Positions 43,401 through 53,973 of a stretch of 64,000 nucleotides of DNA are shown in pieces. Numbering within the stretch: position 1 is the stretch's first letter; the number at the start of each line of letters is the position of its first letter. The translations under genes and the position numbers were made by a program. This DNA is from Cylindrobasidium torrendii FP15055 ss-10 (lineage: Eukaryota; Basidiomycota; Agaricomycetes; Agaricales; Physalacriaceae). Under the pieces are notes generated by a model that was given only the letters and a program-made list of their open reading frames with translations, was not told the DNA's origin and made no database searches. Where the stretch lies: NCBI GenBank assembly GCA_000934385.1, contig KN880474.1:62001-126000 (forward strand), written 5' to 3'.

Positions 43401-45248
43401 ATTGGATTGACGACGAGCGACGAGCGCGACGGGCGATAGTTGTGGCACGCTGGCGCTGCAGAAGGCGGCGGCGGCGGCGGTAACACAACGGAAACGACGG
43501 GAGCAGCGAGTTCCCTCTGCGTTATAAAGTGATGAGCATCCTTATAAGTATCTGAAGGTGCAGAGTGAAATGACCAAGGGTGGCTGTGCTCTCTTTTCGG
43601 CGCTCGATTTGTTTGTTTGGTTGTTTGGCATCAGCCCCCACATAGCGTATTTCCCTCACCCGCGGTTTCAACGTGCGACGACTGCCCCATTGGGACAATG
43701 TCCAACCGGATATGTACCTGCCGCCGTCCCATTGTTCTTGTCAACTCTCCGGCCAATTTCCTCTCTTTCCCAAGCGCCCGCTTTCCCCCACCGCCGCGCC
43801 GCCGTCCAGAACGCCCGCCGTCTCCTCGATACTTTCCCTCTCTTTTGCGGACAGGGATCATATCGTTGTCCCGTGCCCTGACTGTCCTTGCATATCTTCT
43901 CCTTTTGTGCTGTTACTCGCGCGCCTACATCACCAGACTTCCCTCCTGCAGTCTCTTTCTTTATTCACGGCCTTTCACAAAGGCACTATCTTTTTGCGTC
44001 GCCCTTCCGTCTCAAAGCAAGCTCTTTATTTGCAGTCGACGCCTGATCCTGAGGCCTGGAACTGCATATCGCGCAAGTCCCGGTGTTGTATGGGGCCCAT
44101 GGTATAGCAGTCCAACTAAATAAGCATCCACTGTGTATCGACGGTAGTACTAGCTGTGTCGTCACTAGCAGCGGACGTGAGCTTTTGCTCTTACAGATTT
44201 ACCCACCATACACCGCGAGCCTTGATAGACTGCTGACCGCTGCGCTGCTTCTCACTCGCACACCAACTTCATACGCTGCAATTACACAGAGGTCATGAAC
44301 GATCTCGTCTTCCCTTGCCTCTGCCTGCATGCTTCGATTTTTTGCTGCTGCCGCATGCTTGACTCACCGACAATTATTCCGGTCTATCCCTACCAAGCTT
44401 TCCTCTGAAAGGCAATTTGCTAGCTTGTTCGCGATAGCCGCCAATTACCCACTTCATTCCTGCTCAAAGACGCGTAAACCGAGGCATAAAGCGCTCCAGC
44501 TGCGATGTTTCGCGTCTCACAGTAGAGATAAGTAGAGCTTGTAAACGCGCGCTAGGACGTACAACGCGCCTCCCTTCTCCACAGTATCACCTTTTGATCA
44601 TCATTCTTTCTCCACTCGGCGCGCGATGCTTTAAGTATGGTGTACAATGCAATGCACACGCACCGGGAATCATCGCATGCTTCAGCCAGAAGTTCACAGC
44701 TCTCGGGGAGTATCTCAGCGCCGTCCCGGACGGCAGCCACAAGGAACAACCAACCAACTCAACGCCTGGCGGGATCCAGGTCTGTCGGCATTTCGCACTG
44801 GGCGTGCAAAAGAATATCATGCGGGAAAATTCTGTCTCGATGTTCTCGAATGCGAACGCGCTGCTGCCTCATGGCGCGGTCAGTCGCCCGATGTAGCGCG
44901 CGGTGCGATGAGATGAGATTATCGTTTTGTACGTCGACCGGTCGAGTGGGAAGCGCGGCTCTAGGCAAGACAGAGTCCATATTAAACTAGAACCTGCAGC
45001 TTGGGCGGTTGCGCCGCAAAAGAGGCGACCCAAAGCCTCCCCACACCCACACCATCAAATCGTTTGAGCGTCGGTTGAATCAGCACTTGACTTTCAACGG
45101 AGCCTCCCAAGTATCAATCCGGCCAGTATGTATGTATCCATTGACATGCAGCAATGCATACCATTCGTCAAAAACTCTGACTTTCTTCTGTCCAAGTTTT
45201 GTTTGTGTGTGTTGTGATTGTATTGCTACACTGCTACGCCTCGATCAT
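43401..45248. other. Gene-poor stretch between hypothetical gene and second tRNA
   Basis: This begins with a GGC-rich run (43461-43480), which is 5' flank of the minus-strand gene. Open frames at 43617-44123 and 44594-44990 occur in several overlapping frames at once and carry no recognisable features, so they are probably chance. Confidence 0.45.
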
Positions 45249-45330
45249 GGCGCTATAGCCAAGTGGTTACGGCGAGAGATTAGAAATCTCTTCCTCTTTG
45301 AGGGCGCAGGTTCGAATCCTGCTGGCGTCG
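45249..45330 (+). tRNA. tRNA-Ser (anticodon AGA), copy 2
   Basis: Identical over all 82 nt to the copy at 40529-40610, with the same CTCGATCA just upstream and CT just downstream. Beyond that the flanks differ. A T5 run soon after the gene (TGATTTTTACG) is a good Pol III terminator. Confidence 0.95.
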
Positions 45331-45843
45331 CTTCGGTGATTTTTACGCCCTTTTTGGGCAGCTTGGCATTACTGCACGCAAGCCTCTACGACTTCAGGCT
45401 TACTGTCGTGTGGAATTTTGCTGAGAGGCCCGGGGATGATGCTCAATGTCATGAAACTTCACATTTTGGGATCATGGCGTAGCCGCGTAACTCATGTTCG
45501 CCGAGTGTACATACAGATACCCAAGCTCCCGGTCGAGGGCCAGTACATCTGTAGTAAATGCAGTGTTTTTGTGGCACAGTGCTTACATTTTCATCGCACA
45601 TCTGACATGCAATAATAAATGATAGCAAACTTAGTCTGGTGCGTCGTCTACAGCATTTAAGGCTCAGTTCGGCCACGGATTCAGATCACGAATCTTACAG
45701 TCATAAACAATATTTTAAGACTAGCACAACCATTAAGTAGCATTGAAAGGCACAGAAGCGATTTAAGTAATTACTGTAGTATACAGAAGCATGGTACTAG
45801 TACGAACGTCTTGGATAGGGCAGGCACTATATGTACGTATTAT
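45331..45843. other. Intergenic, no gene supported
   Basis: This is AT-richer sequence between the tRNA and the 3' end of the F-box gene. No open frame with a recognisable product. Confidence 0.5.
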
Positions 45844-47373
45844 TTAGCGGACATGCATTTGGTACTCCTTGGCCATCTCCATAACATCAGCCCCGTATCC
45901 GTCAGTCCAGCTCACCTCGAAGCCTTCCTTCGACATACTCAACAGCGTCTGTGCAAGCGACGACGATGGATAGACGCGCGTTGTCAGATCGTAATCCGAA
46001 TCATCGCAGTGGTACATGCGCGTGCGGCGCAGAGAGAACCTTTGCAAACCAGCTGCCTGACGTGTACGAACAAGCTCCTCGATGAGCGGTGACGATATAA
46101 GGAAGTCATCCGAAGGGATGCACTCCGTTTCGACGAAGAGCGAAAGCTCCTTGAGGGACGGGAAGAGGGGAGGGCACTGGTCGACGAGCGTTGCGAGTAA
46201 TTCGCCGTCTGTCGCTGCATTGAATTTGAGCGAGAGACGGGATACGTCCGGGAGGAGGGGGAATAGGACTACGAAGTCCTTGTAGCTGTACACCGGATGT
46301 GCAGTTAAGCCGCACGATAGACTGAATGCCGTAATCGGCGTTTTCGAGGATTTCAGAATGCGGGACACGCGAGCAAGTATCGTCTTCATCGACGCTGGAT
46401 TGATGTTGCACCTTTCCCGGAGCGCGGGAGCGTTGCTGCTATGAGCGACATGATCAGAGGTGTCGGATGTGTCCTCGCGGTCGACCTCCTTGAGGGATAT
46501 CTCTTCCAGAGCGGGTACCGACAGCCCATCGAAAATGTTGTCAGCCGCACACTTGGACAGCGTGAGGGAGCGCAGATTCGAGAGCACAAGTGGCTCGACC
46601 CCATCTTCCGAGCGTCCGATGTGAGAAATAGCCAAATGCTGCAAATTTCGGGTCTGTGCAAGCACCTGTCGGCAAGCGCCAGCGTTGGAGAAGCCTATGA
46701 CAAGGGATTGAAGCGTCGACCATTCGACTGTGAGGTTGGGGAGATGGAAGTTGACCTCCAGATGGTGTAGCCCAGGGGGAAAGGCTGCGGTCTCGAACGG
46801 TGGTCGTTCAGCTGGATTCATTAAGACGTACGAGGGCGGTCCCGAGCGTTCCGGGGTGTTGACGAGATGCAAGGTGAAACTCTCGAGTGACCGGAGGCGC
46901 TGGTAACCAAGGTGGCGGAGTTGGGACAAGACATCGTCCGGGCCTATGATACGAACCGACTTCCAACGATACGAATGCGCCAGGAGCATGTTCATGGTCT
47001 TTTGAAGACGGCCGTCCAGTTCCTGCAGGACGTCGTGATCCGACAGGATGATGACCCGTACACTGATTGTTAACGGACGTGGGTGCGACAACATCAAGCA
47101 GCGTCCTAGGCAATCAACCGGTGTTTCTTCCACCATTTCACTGTCTCCCGGACCGACGAGGCACTCCTCGACGAACTCGATGTTCAATTTTGTCCATAGG
47201 GACGGCGTCCCGTACAATACTGCACGCCAGCATTTGGAAACCTTTGCAATGGCCTTGGCGGTTGCGATGCAGCCAGTCGAAGGGAGGTCGTCGAGAGCGT
47301 ATCCGAAGAGACGAACCAACAACTCCTTGGGAAGTTCGCCTCCTCTCGCGTTTGAGCGTCGAAGAAGAGACAT
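45844..47373 (-). CDS. F-box-like protein with degenerate leucine-rich repeats (solitary)
   Basis: This is a single exon of 509 residues from the ATG at 47373 (MSLLRRSNARGGEL). Residues about 12-60 form an F-box-like segment: LPKELLVRLFGYALDDLPS...IAKVSKCWRAVLYGTPSLW. The rest alternates leucine-rich strands (RLRSLESFTLHL, GLHHLEVNFHLPNL, LRSLTLSKCAADNIFDGL, LKELSLFVETECI) as in LRR-like F-box proteins that are abundant in Agaricomycetes. It is not obviously related to the array at 25-33 kb: it lacks the Cys/His N-terminus and coiled coil. SCF adaptor function is inferred; the target is unknown. Confidence 0.78.
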   Translation of the reverse strand: MSLLRRSNARGGELPKELLVRLFGYALDDLPSTGCIATAKAIAKVSKCWRAVLYGTPSLWTKLNIEFVEECLVGPGDSEMVEETPVDCLGRCLMLSHPRPLTISVRVIILSDHDVLQELDGRLQKTMNMLLAHSYRWKSVRIIGPDDVLSQLRHLGYQRLRSLESFTLHLVNTPERSGPPSYVLMNPAERPPFETAAFPPGLHHLEVNFHLPNLTVEWSTLQSLVIGFSNAGACRQVLAQTRNLQHLAISHIGRSEDGVEPLVLSNLRSLTLSKCAADNIFDGLSVPALEEISLKEVDREDTSDTSDHVAHSSNAPALRERCNINPASMKTILARVSRILKSSKTPITAFSLSCGLTAHPVYSYKDFVVLFPLLPDVSRLSLKFNAATDGELLATLVDQCPPLFPSLKELSLFVETECIPSDDFLISSPLIEELVRTRQAAGLQRFSLRRTRMYHCDDSDYDLTTRVYPSSSLAQTLLSMSKEGFEVSWTDGYGADVMEMAKEYQMHVR

Positions 47374-47649
47374 TGCAGACGAGTCGTTAGTCGGTTGGTT
47401 GTGGTCGTAAAGCAAGTTACTTACACACGTGTCAATCGACCGTGTTTATTGCCTCGTGATGGCGTGACATGCGATTTGTGTCAATGTAAAAGACTTTTGT
47501 ACACACAACTACAACGAGTTTACAAGTCTAACCAATATCTACAATAAAGAATACTTAAGCCATCCTTGGTGGCACATAGTTCTCTTTCCATTCTTTCCTC
47601 TTGCACGACGGGCTGCGCTTTGCACATACTGAACCAATAAAGGTAGATC

Positions 47650-50600
47650 TTACACTCCCACAAACACCTTAAGAAGCTCCAACGCACTCGCCCTCTCAAC
47701 CCTCCATTTCGCATCCGTCCCCTTCCCACTTGTCGAGCACGTCTCCGCATTATCCAGCTCATTCAACCTCGTCAACAACTTCTCGTCACCGCTCACCGCA
47801 AGGATGAAGTCCCACGTCCCCGTCGAGTCAAAGTCTGTGCGCCCGGTCACCGGTGCATTCCCCGGACCACCAGGGTGCAAAATCGCGCCGACAGCCGTCG
47901 AGCGCGAGATGTTGGACGGTAGTACAAGGAAGCTGTTCGAGCCAGGGATGATCCGCAGGCCGTAGCGCTCGCCCAGACTGTCGAAAATGTGGTTCTGCGC
48001 CTCTGCAGCCTGGCGCCGGGCCCATTGGCGGTCAGCACAGTTGTCCTGTGCGTCGCCGTTCCAGAACCGCCAAACAACAGACGCCTCGCGTTCCTCCACA
48101 TACGATCCAGGTGTACGCTCCGTAAACTGCATTTACCATGAGTGGAGATGATAATGACCATAGCAAGGGACGTACGTAGTTCAGCATCTCGATGCACATC
48201 GGCTTCCAGTCCATGTTGAGGCTACCGACCATGTTGATCCACGTTCCCGGCTTGCCCTTTGTGTCCCTGGTCTTCAGGAAACAACCATTCTCAGCCCTAG
48301 GTGAATGTCAGCCATCAAAACATACGCAAGAAAAAGAGAACATACACAATGCCGACCTCAGGCGCCTCCTCCGCAAGCTTCGACAGAGCACCTTTCACCT
48401 TCAGCCCACTAAGAACCCACACCTCGTTCTTCTTGTCCTGACTGAGCTGCTTCAAAGTGTTCATCGCAGCCGCCAAATCCTCATTATCCACATCCATCTC
48501 ACTCCCCTGTGTCTTCAGCGCCCTATTCCACAACGACCCTTCAAGGTCAACCACAATCAGTCTTTTCTCGCAATGCCTAAGCTGCACCGCAACACGCTGA
48601 ACGCGAGTCTTATCGAGCAGCTCGACATTGCCCCGGTCCCCACTCCCGCGCTGATGCTCCTCCCATGCCCTCAAGCACCGCGAAAGGAATCCAGAGACAA
48701 ACTTCTGCGCACTTTGCTCCTCGACCCAGCCAAGGAGCTCCTCCCATCGCCGGTGCCGCGTTTCCATCAACGCCTGCTTCTTCTCTGGTGTGTCCGCACC
48801 ACTTTCATCGAGAGCCTCGAACAAACCACGAGCGGTACCGACGCGATCCCAAGGGTTGATGCCGACACAGCTCCGGAAGCCGTGGAAACTCCAGCTTCCA
48901 GTGAATTCGCTGAGAATGAGGGTCCCCTCCTTCCCAGGCTCCTTGTCCTCCTGCGAGACAACGAACTCATGAGTACGCAGAGCCATGCCCTCACGCAGAG
49001 AGGTCACAATGAACGCATCGGCACATGATAGTAGCGCAACATACTGCGAAAACGAGACGTCGGAGGTCGGGAGGAAGAGAATGGGGTGGTAGGTGAGTGT
49101 AGAGAACCGCGAGTTGATGGAAGAGACGTCCGCGAGAATCTTATCCGTCAACGACGAAATCGCAGGCGTGGCACTAGTATGTGCAGAGTTGGACGGAATG
49201 GCAATCTGGATGAGGACGACCTAATGAAATTTCCTGTCAGTGCGGTTGCAGCGACAAGCCTTGAACGACATACCTTCCCCTGATATTCAGGATGTTGCTC
49301 GAGGAAAGTACCAAACGCCTGAATCTTCTGTTTAACTCCCTGGATATCGTCGAGCTTGTCACGACCGACAACGATCTTCATCCCAGCATATCTTTGCTTG
49401 AGGACCTGGAGCCATTCGGCCACTTCGGGGTCCCGCTTGCGCTCCCTGAATAGGCCAACATCGATACCCATAGGGTAGACACCGACGTCAACGAAATGGC
49501 CACTCTCTTCATCTCCGGTAGCGGCACCTTCCTCCGGCGGCATCTGCACACCACGGGGAAGTGCCTCGACGGCCAGGATGCGAGAGCATGTCTGGCGGAA
49601 GTGTCGCGCGAAAGACGCCGTCTGGAAGCCGACAAGGTCTGCACCGAGCACGCCTCTGAGCAGCTGCTCACGAACAGACAAGCACCGGAAGATTTCTGAA
49701 CTAGGGAAGGCGACGTGCATAAAGAATCCAATTGGTCCTGTAATGCCTGCCTGCCGCAACATCTGGGGCAGCAGCATAAGGTGGTAGTCATTGACCCAGA
49801 CGACATCGCCCTCGTGCCAGACATTGCGGATGGCTTCCGCAAACTTTTGGTTGACCTCGACATAGTGCTTGAAGCTCGCGCTCTCGTAGAACATCTTGGT
49901 CTTGGGTGCGTCGGGGACCGCGTAGTGAAGAGCAGGCCATAATACCTGATGGCAGAACTCGTCGTATGCCTTTTCAAGCACATCGTCAGGCGTCCAGACA
50001 ATCTCGCTCTGGTATCCGTCGCGCAGGCGGGCATGGACACCTTGGCGCACATTGGATGACCAGCTATCGGTGTCAACACCCAGAGTACCAACCCAGAGTT
50101 TCTTCTTGAGCATCGGGCGGGAGGCATTAAGAGATACCGAGTCGATGGCATTCTTCAGGCCCCCATTGGCGTGACCATTAGCCTCGACGTGCAGCTCACT
50201 GGCGGCAACACTGCTGAACGAGCGGCGAGAACGAGAGCGGGAAAGTGTGTGCTTGGGACGGCGAACGCTGGGAGTGCGATAGGTCAGTGGAGGCTGGGCT
50301 GTGTCGTCTTCAGAAGGGTGCTTAGAGGGCTTCTGAGGCGGAGTCTGGGGCAAGGAGCCTGCCTTGGAGAATGGATTGAGCGCCTCGTTGATTGTCGCCA
50401 TTGCGTTCGGGCCGAGTGCCTTTCTTGTGGCCTGGGTGAGCGGATAAGCGGACACGCAGAGTGTATGGAAGGAAAAGAATACTGACGCGGTCCTTGAGGT
50501 CATCGACGATGCTCTTGGGCAACGAGGGATTGTCGACCGTCTTGTCGTGGAGGCGGCGGAGGATTTCCGGCATCGATATGTCACGGCCAGGCGTGCTTGT

Positions 50601-50762
50601 TCCAGTGTTCATACTGGCCTTGCGCGGTGTTGGGAATGGCGACGATATCGCGTCCGGTGTAGGATTCCCAGACCCGCCATCATCGTTGAGGGTGACGGTG
50701 TTGGGCAGGAAAAGAGACGCGACAATCACGCGCCGCGATCTGAGCGACGAGCTGGACGACAT
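47650..50762 (-). CDS. Trehalose-6-phosphate synthase/phosphatase-type subunit (Tps3/Tsl1-like)
   Basis: The gene starts at 50762 and has about five introns. Residues 1 to about 200 are low-complexity, with the segment ISMPEILRRLHDKTVDNPSLP. A GT20 synthase domain follows: LWVGTLGVDTDSW, VWVNDYHLMLLPQMLR, GFFMHVAFPSSEIF, VVGRDKLDDIQGVKQKIQAF and TSLREGMALRTHEFV, keeping the Arg/Lys and Glu of the active site. The C-terminal domain is of trehalose-phosphatase (HAD) type but degenerate: the nucleophile motif reads VVDLEGSLW instead of DYDGT, the second motif is LSGLKVK without its Arg, and the acidic third motif is reduced to SGDEKLL. This fits the regulatory Tps3/Tsl1 subunits of the yeast trehalose synthase complex, which makes the stress protectant trehalose in the cytosol. 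Confidence 0.88.
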
Positions 50763-51494
50763 CGCAATCTAGCAGTTTGTCGTAGGTGGTGGTGGTCAGA
50801 GTCCAAGTTGTTATAAGCAGCTACCTCTGCGCGTCATTAACGCACCGCTACAGACCCCGATCTCTCGATCACCCCATTTCGGCACCTTCGTCCAATTTCC
50901 AACGGCAACCCGGACCCTTCGTCCCCCTTCGCGAAGAAAAAAAGTTATCACACACGTTTGCTGTCCAATCTTTGCGCACAGGTGACTTATCGGGTCGTTA
51001 ACTGGAGTTTGTTCGGTCAGTTTCAATCCGATATCACATATTAACCATCGCAACTGCCCCCATCTGGCCAAAACACCGCAAACTCGAGGCTCACAGGCCC
51101 TGCACACCACATACCTTCCTTTCCGGACTCCCAAATTGTCTCTCGCGGCCAAAGCAAAGTCCAAGAGTACGATATGATTTCAATGGTACGCTAATGAAGA
51201 AAATATATGCACACTAACGCCTCGAAGTCCGCAAGACGACATACGACAATGTGGACAGCGGTGCGGGCGGCAGTACAAGAGATATGATTCCGGGGTTGAG
51301 ATTGAGGAAATAAAAAAGTAACGAGAAAGCACAACTGAACGAAGGAGTGTGGTGGCGGGTATGACATGTAGTAGAAGGAGGGAGGGAGGGGCGACAAGCT
51401 TGACTGGCTCACTTCACCGAGCTAAGGAGGAATGTCTAGCGGGCAGGAACGAAGGTCAGCGCCAATTCTCAGGTCGCAAGGACGCGCGCACCCT
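50763..51494. other. 5' flank of TPS subunit gene and 3' flank of small Cys-rich gene
   Basis: No supported gene. Short open frames on both strands only. Confidence 0.5.
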
Positions 51495-51895
51495 CTACTT
51501 TTCCAGTCCTTTAATAACCTTGACCCAATCAAAGCACTTTTTGCAGTCCGTCTTCGAATGCGACTTGCATTGGTATCCCCCCTTCTTCCCTGGCGTCGCC
51601 CCGAGGTCATACGCGCATATCGCCTTGCGCTCCTGAAGCTTCTGTCAGCACTCCTTCTGCACAGAGACAGGTCTCCTCGGTCGGTGGGAGATTGACCGCG
51701 CTCGAAATGAAAAAGTCAAGAAGAACGCACATTCAAATCGAATGCCGGACCCTTTCCCAGCGCCTGCTTCAGCCCCGACACGCGCGCATTATTATCCTCC
51801 CTATGGTCCACAAAGCAGTACAACCAGCAGACTTCGCTCCCGTGGTCCAAGCAGAATTGGAACTGGTTCACAGTAATGTTGTCCCCGATGCCCAT
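51495..51895 (-). CDS. Small Cys/His-rich protein, 103 residues
   Basis: Two exons (51731-51895, 51495-51641) join at phase 0. The product starts MGIGDNITVNQFQFCLDHGS and contains two Cys/His clusters: C-x2-H near residue 15 then C-x3-C (VCWLYCF) and VDHREDN, and in exon 2 ICAYDLG, YQCKSHSKTDCKKCFDW. The spacing suggests a zinc-binding fold of the kind seen in short agaricomycete proteins with MYND-like or cysteine-rich ends, but I cannot name the family. The donor (GTGCGT) and the acceptor (CTGACAG) are good. No signal peptide. Function unknown. Confidence 0.65.
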
Positions 51896-52621
51896 CTTGA
51901 GTTAGACGCCAAATGTGTGGTTATATGCGTGAATATACGCGGCGGAGGAGGTAGCGGGGCGCAAGAGTGTGGAAGGGCGGCGAGCAGAGGCGTCGGGCGC
52001 GAGAGAAGACGCGTTTTTGACGACGTTCAGTGTCCTTGGTGCTGGCCGCGGTATAGAGTGCAAGGAGACAAGTACTCCAGGCGGGCAGGAGTACGGCGTG
52101 GGGCAAAGGAAAGAGAAAAGGAGGGACAGACGCTCAACAGAGGAGGAAGAGAGAGCGTAGAGGAGTCTCGTAAACTTAAGGAGCGCCGCCTACAGGGGCC
52201 GAAATTACAAGTCGATCTCATTGAGCGGAGTCCAGACATGTGGCGGGCGGTCAGATTGCCTCAAATTGAACCTAAATTGGTGTTACGAGCACAATTGACC
52301 CTCGAAAACGCAAAGGATACTCATTTACTAAGGCTAAGCTTAGAGTGTAGTAAGTGAAGTGGTCTTCCAAGCAACTTGCAAGGCCTCCAGAAACTGCAAA
52401 ACGAGAAACTCAAATCGGCTTCTGACAGTCGGCGGGTGCGATGTCGGCGCGAAGAGCAGGCTCATCTCAAGGGCCGGGCAGAATTGGGCCAGACCGCCAC
52501 ACACTGTCCGTACACACATCCATTAGCTCGCGGCATTGTTCCAGATAATGTACATATATTCAGAAGTCTACTAGAATGATGGTACAGTTTATAACTTCCA
52601 GCTCTACACATGCTCAAGATC
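51896..52621. other. Intergenic, no gene supported
   Basis: A plus-strand open frame at 51692-52357 runs through part of this stretch and antisense through the small Cys-rich gene. It is Arg/Glu-rich and has no recognisable features. Probably promoter of the Cys-rich gene and 3' flank of malate dehydrogenase. Confidence 0.45.
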
Positions 52622-53973
52622 TCAAAGCTTAGGTGCGTTAATGAATGCAACACCCTGCAAGATCTATGAGCAGAACATTCGATACTGAAAAGAATTGCAT
52701 ACCTTCTCAATGTTAGTCTTGAGCTCGGGGATTGCTGCAGCAACGAGTGCCTTCTCCTTGTCCGTCAACGACCCGAGCGACTTGATCTCCTTGACACCGT
52801 CGGGCTGTTTGGTCGTGAGTGACAATTCCACAAAACACAGGAGTACACGCACCCCAAGCTCAACGTTGGTGGAGAAGAAGTCAACATCGACACCATTGCC
52901 AACGAGCGACTTGGCCGCATCGTCGAGGTAGACGTATGTTGGGGCAATAATACCCTTCTCACCCTTGGCTGCGCGGATAACCTTGAGCGCAAACTCGGCA
53001 CCGGCATAAGCCATGCCTACAAAGACGCATGTCAGGCTCGATAGCGATAACAAACGTTCGCGGACGACGCACTGAGGGTAGCACTTCCAGCACCATCCTT
53101 GGCCTTGACGACCTCATCGCCACCAAACTGGATGCGGTGAATCAGCGCGTCCAGCTCTGCACCAGCAAAGGAGGAGGGCAGCGGTGCGGAGGATTGCGAC
53201 AGAAGCGGCACAATCTAACAAGAGATCAATGGAAAGGCGCAAGTCTCGCATGGGAGGTACCCACAGTCACACCGCTGTGGCCACCAACGACGGGGATGAC
53301 GACCTGCTGGGGATCCGTCTTGGTGATCTCACCAACAAATGTCGAAGCGCGAACAACATCCAAAGTGGTAACACCGAACAGGCTGTCAACGGTGGATGAG
53401 CTTGGCATCAAGCACGTATGGCAAAGGCGACGGACCGCTTGGGATCAAAGACGCTGTGCTTCTTCAGCACTTCTGCCACTATGGGAACCGTCGAGTTGAC
53501 AGGGTTCGAAATGACGAGCACGAACGCCTTGGGGCAGGTCTTGGCAATACCTGTCGCGAGGTCGCGCACAATGCCAGCATTGATCTTGAACAGGTCGTCG
53601 CGAGTCATCTACAATACAATACGTCAGTGGATTGTCCAAAGCATCGCACGGATAAACACGTACACCCGGTTTGCGTGGGACACCCGCTGGGATGACCACG
53701 ACGTCGGCACCGGTGAGGGCCTTGGCCAGACCATCATCTGGGGGAAGGAATCCCTCTGTCTTGGATGGGGTTGCGATGTGGGAGAGGTCGGCCGCAACAC
53801 CAGGGGTGTTTACGATATCGTAGAGCGCGAGCGCGCTGACAAGAGGGCTCGCCTTGAGGAGTAGCGAGAGAGGCTGGCCAATGCCACCTACAGCCGGCGA
53901 CGAGCTCAGCAACAGCGCACAATCCACTGCGAGGGAACGCACCAGCAGCACCGAGAACGACAGCTTTGACCAT
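52622..53973 (-). CDS. MDH: Malate dehydrogenase, cytosolic type
   Basis: A multi-exon minus-strand gene from the ATG at 53973 to 52622. The NAD-binding motif [17 protein letters not shown] is split by the first intron. Substrate-binding Arg residues lie in AGVPRKPG and [24 protein letters not shown] follows, and the catalytic His is in VVGGHSGVT. The C-terminus is [17 protein letters not shown]. There is no mitochondrial presequence (it begins [11 protein letters not shown]), so the protein should be cytosolic or peroxisomal and not mitochondrial. The C-terminus does not end in a peroxisomal SKL-type signal. It interconverts malate and oxaloacetate with NAD+/NADH. At least six short introns are present. 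Confidence 0.94.

Noticed and set aside
43617..44123. 168-codon frame possibly a membrane protein
   Set aside because: Three frames are open at once here, the sequence is pyrimidine-rich, and no start context or domain supports a gene.
48192..49028. 278-codon open frame on the plus strand
   Set aside because: It is antisense to the conserved GT20/TPP coding region and has no recognisable domain; a shadow of codon bias in the real gene.
51692..52357. 221-codon plus-strand frame rich in Arg and Glu
   Set aside because: Runs antisense through the spliced Cys/His-rich gene, has no domain, and composition looks like a chance frame in GC-rich sequence.
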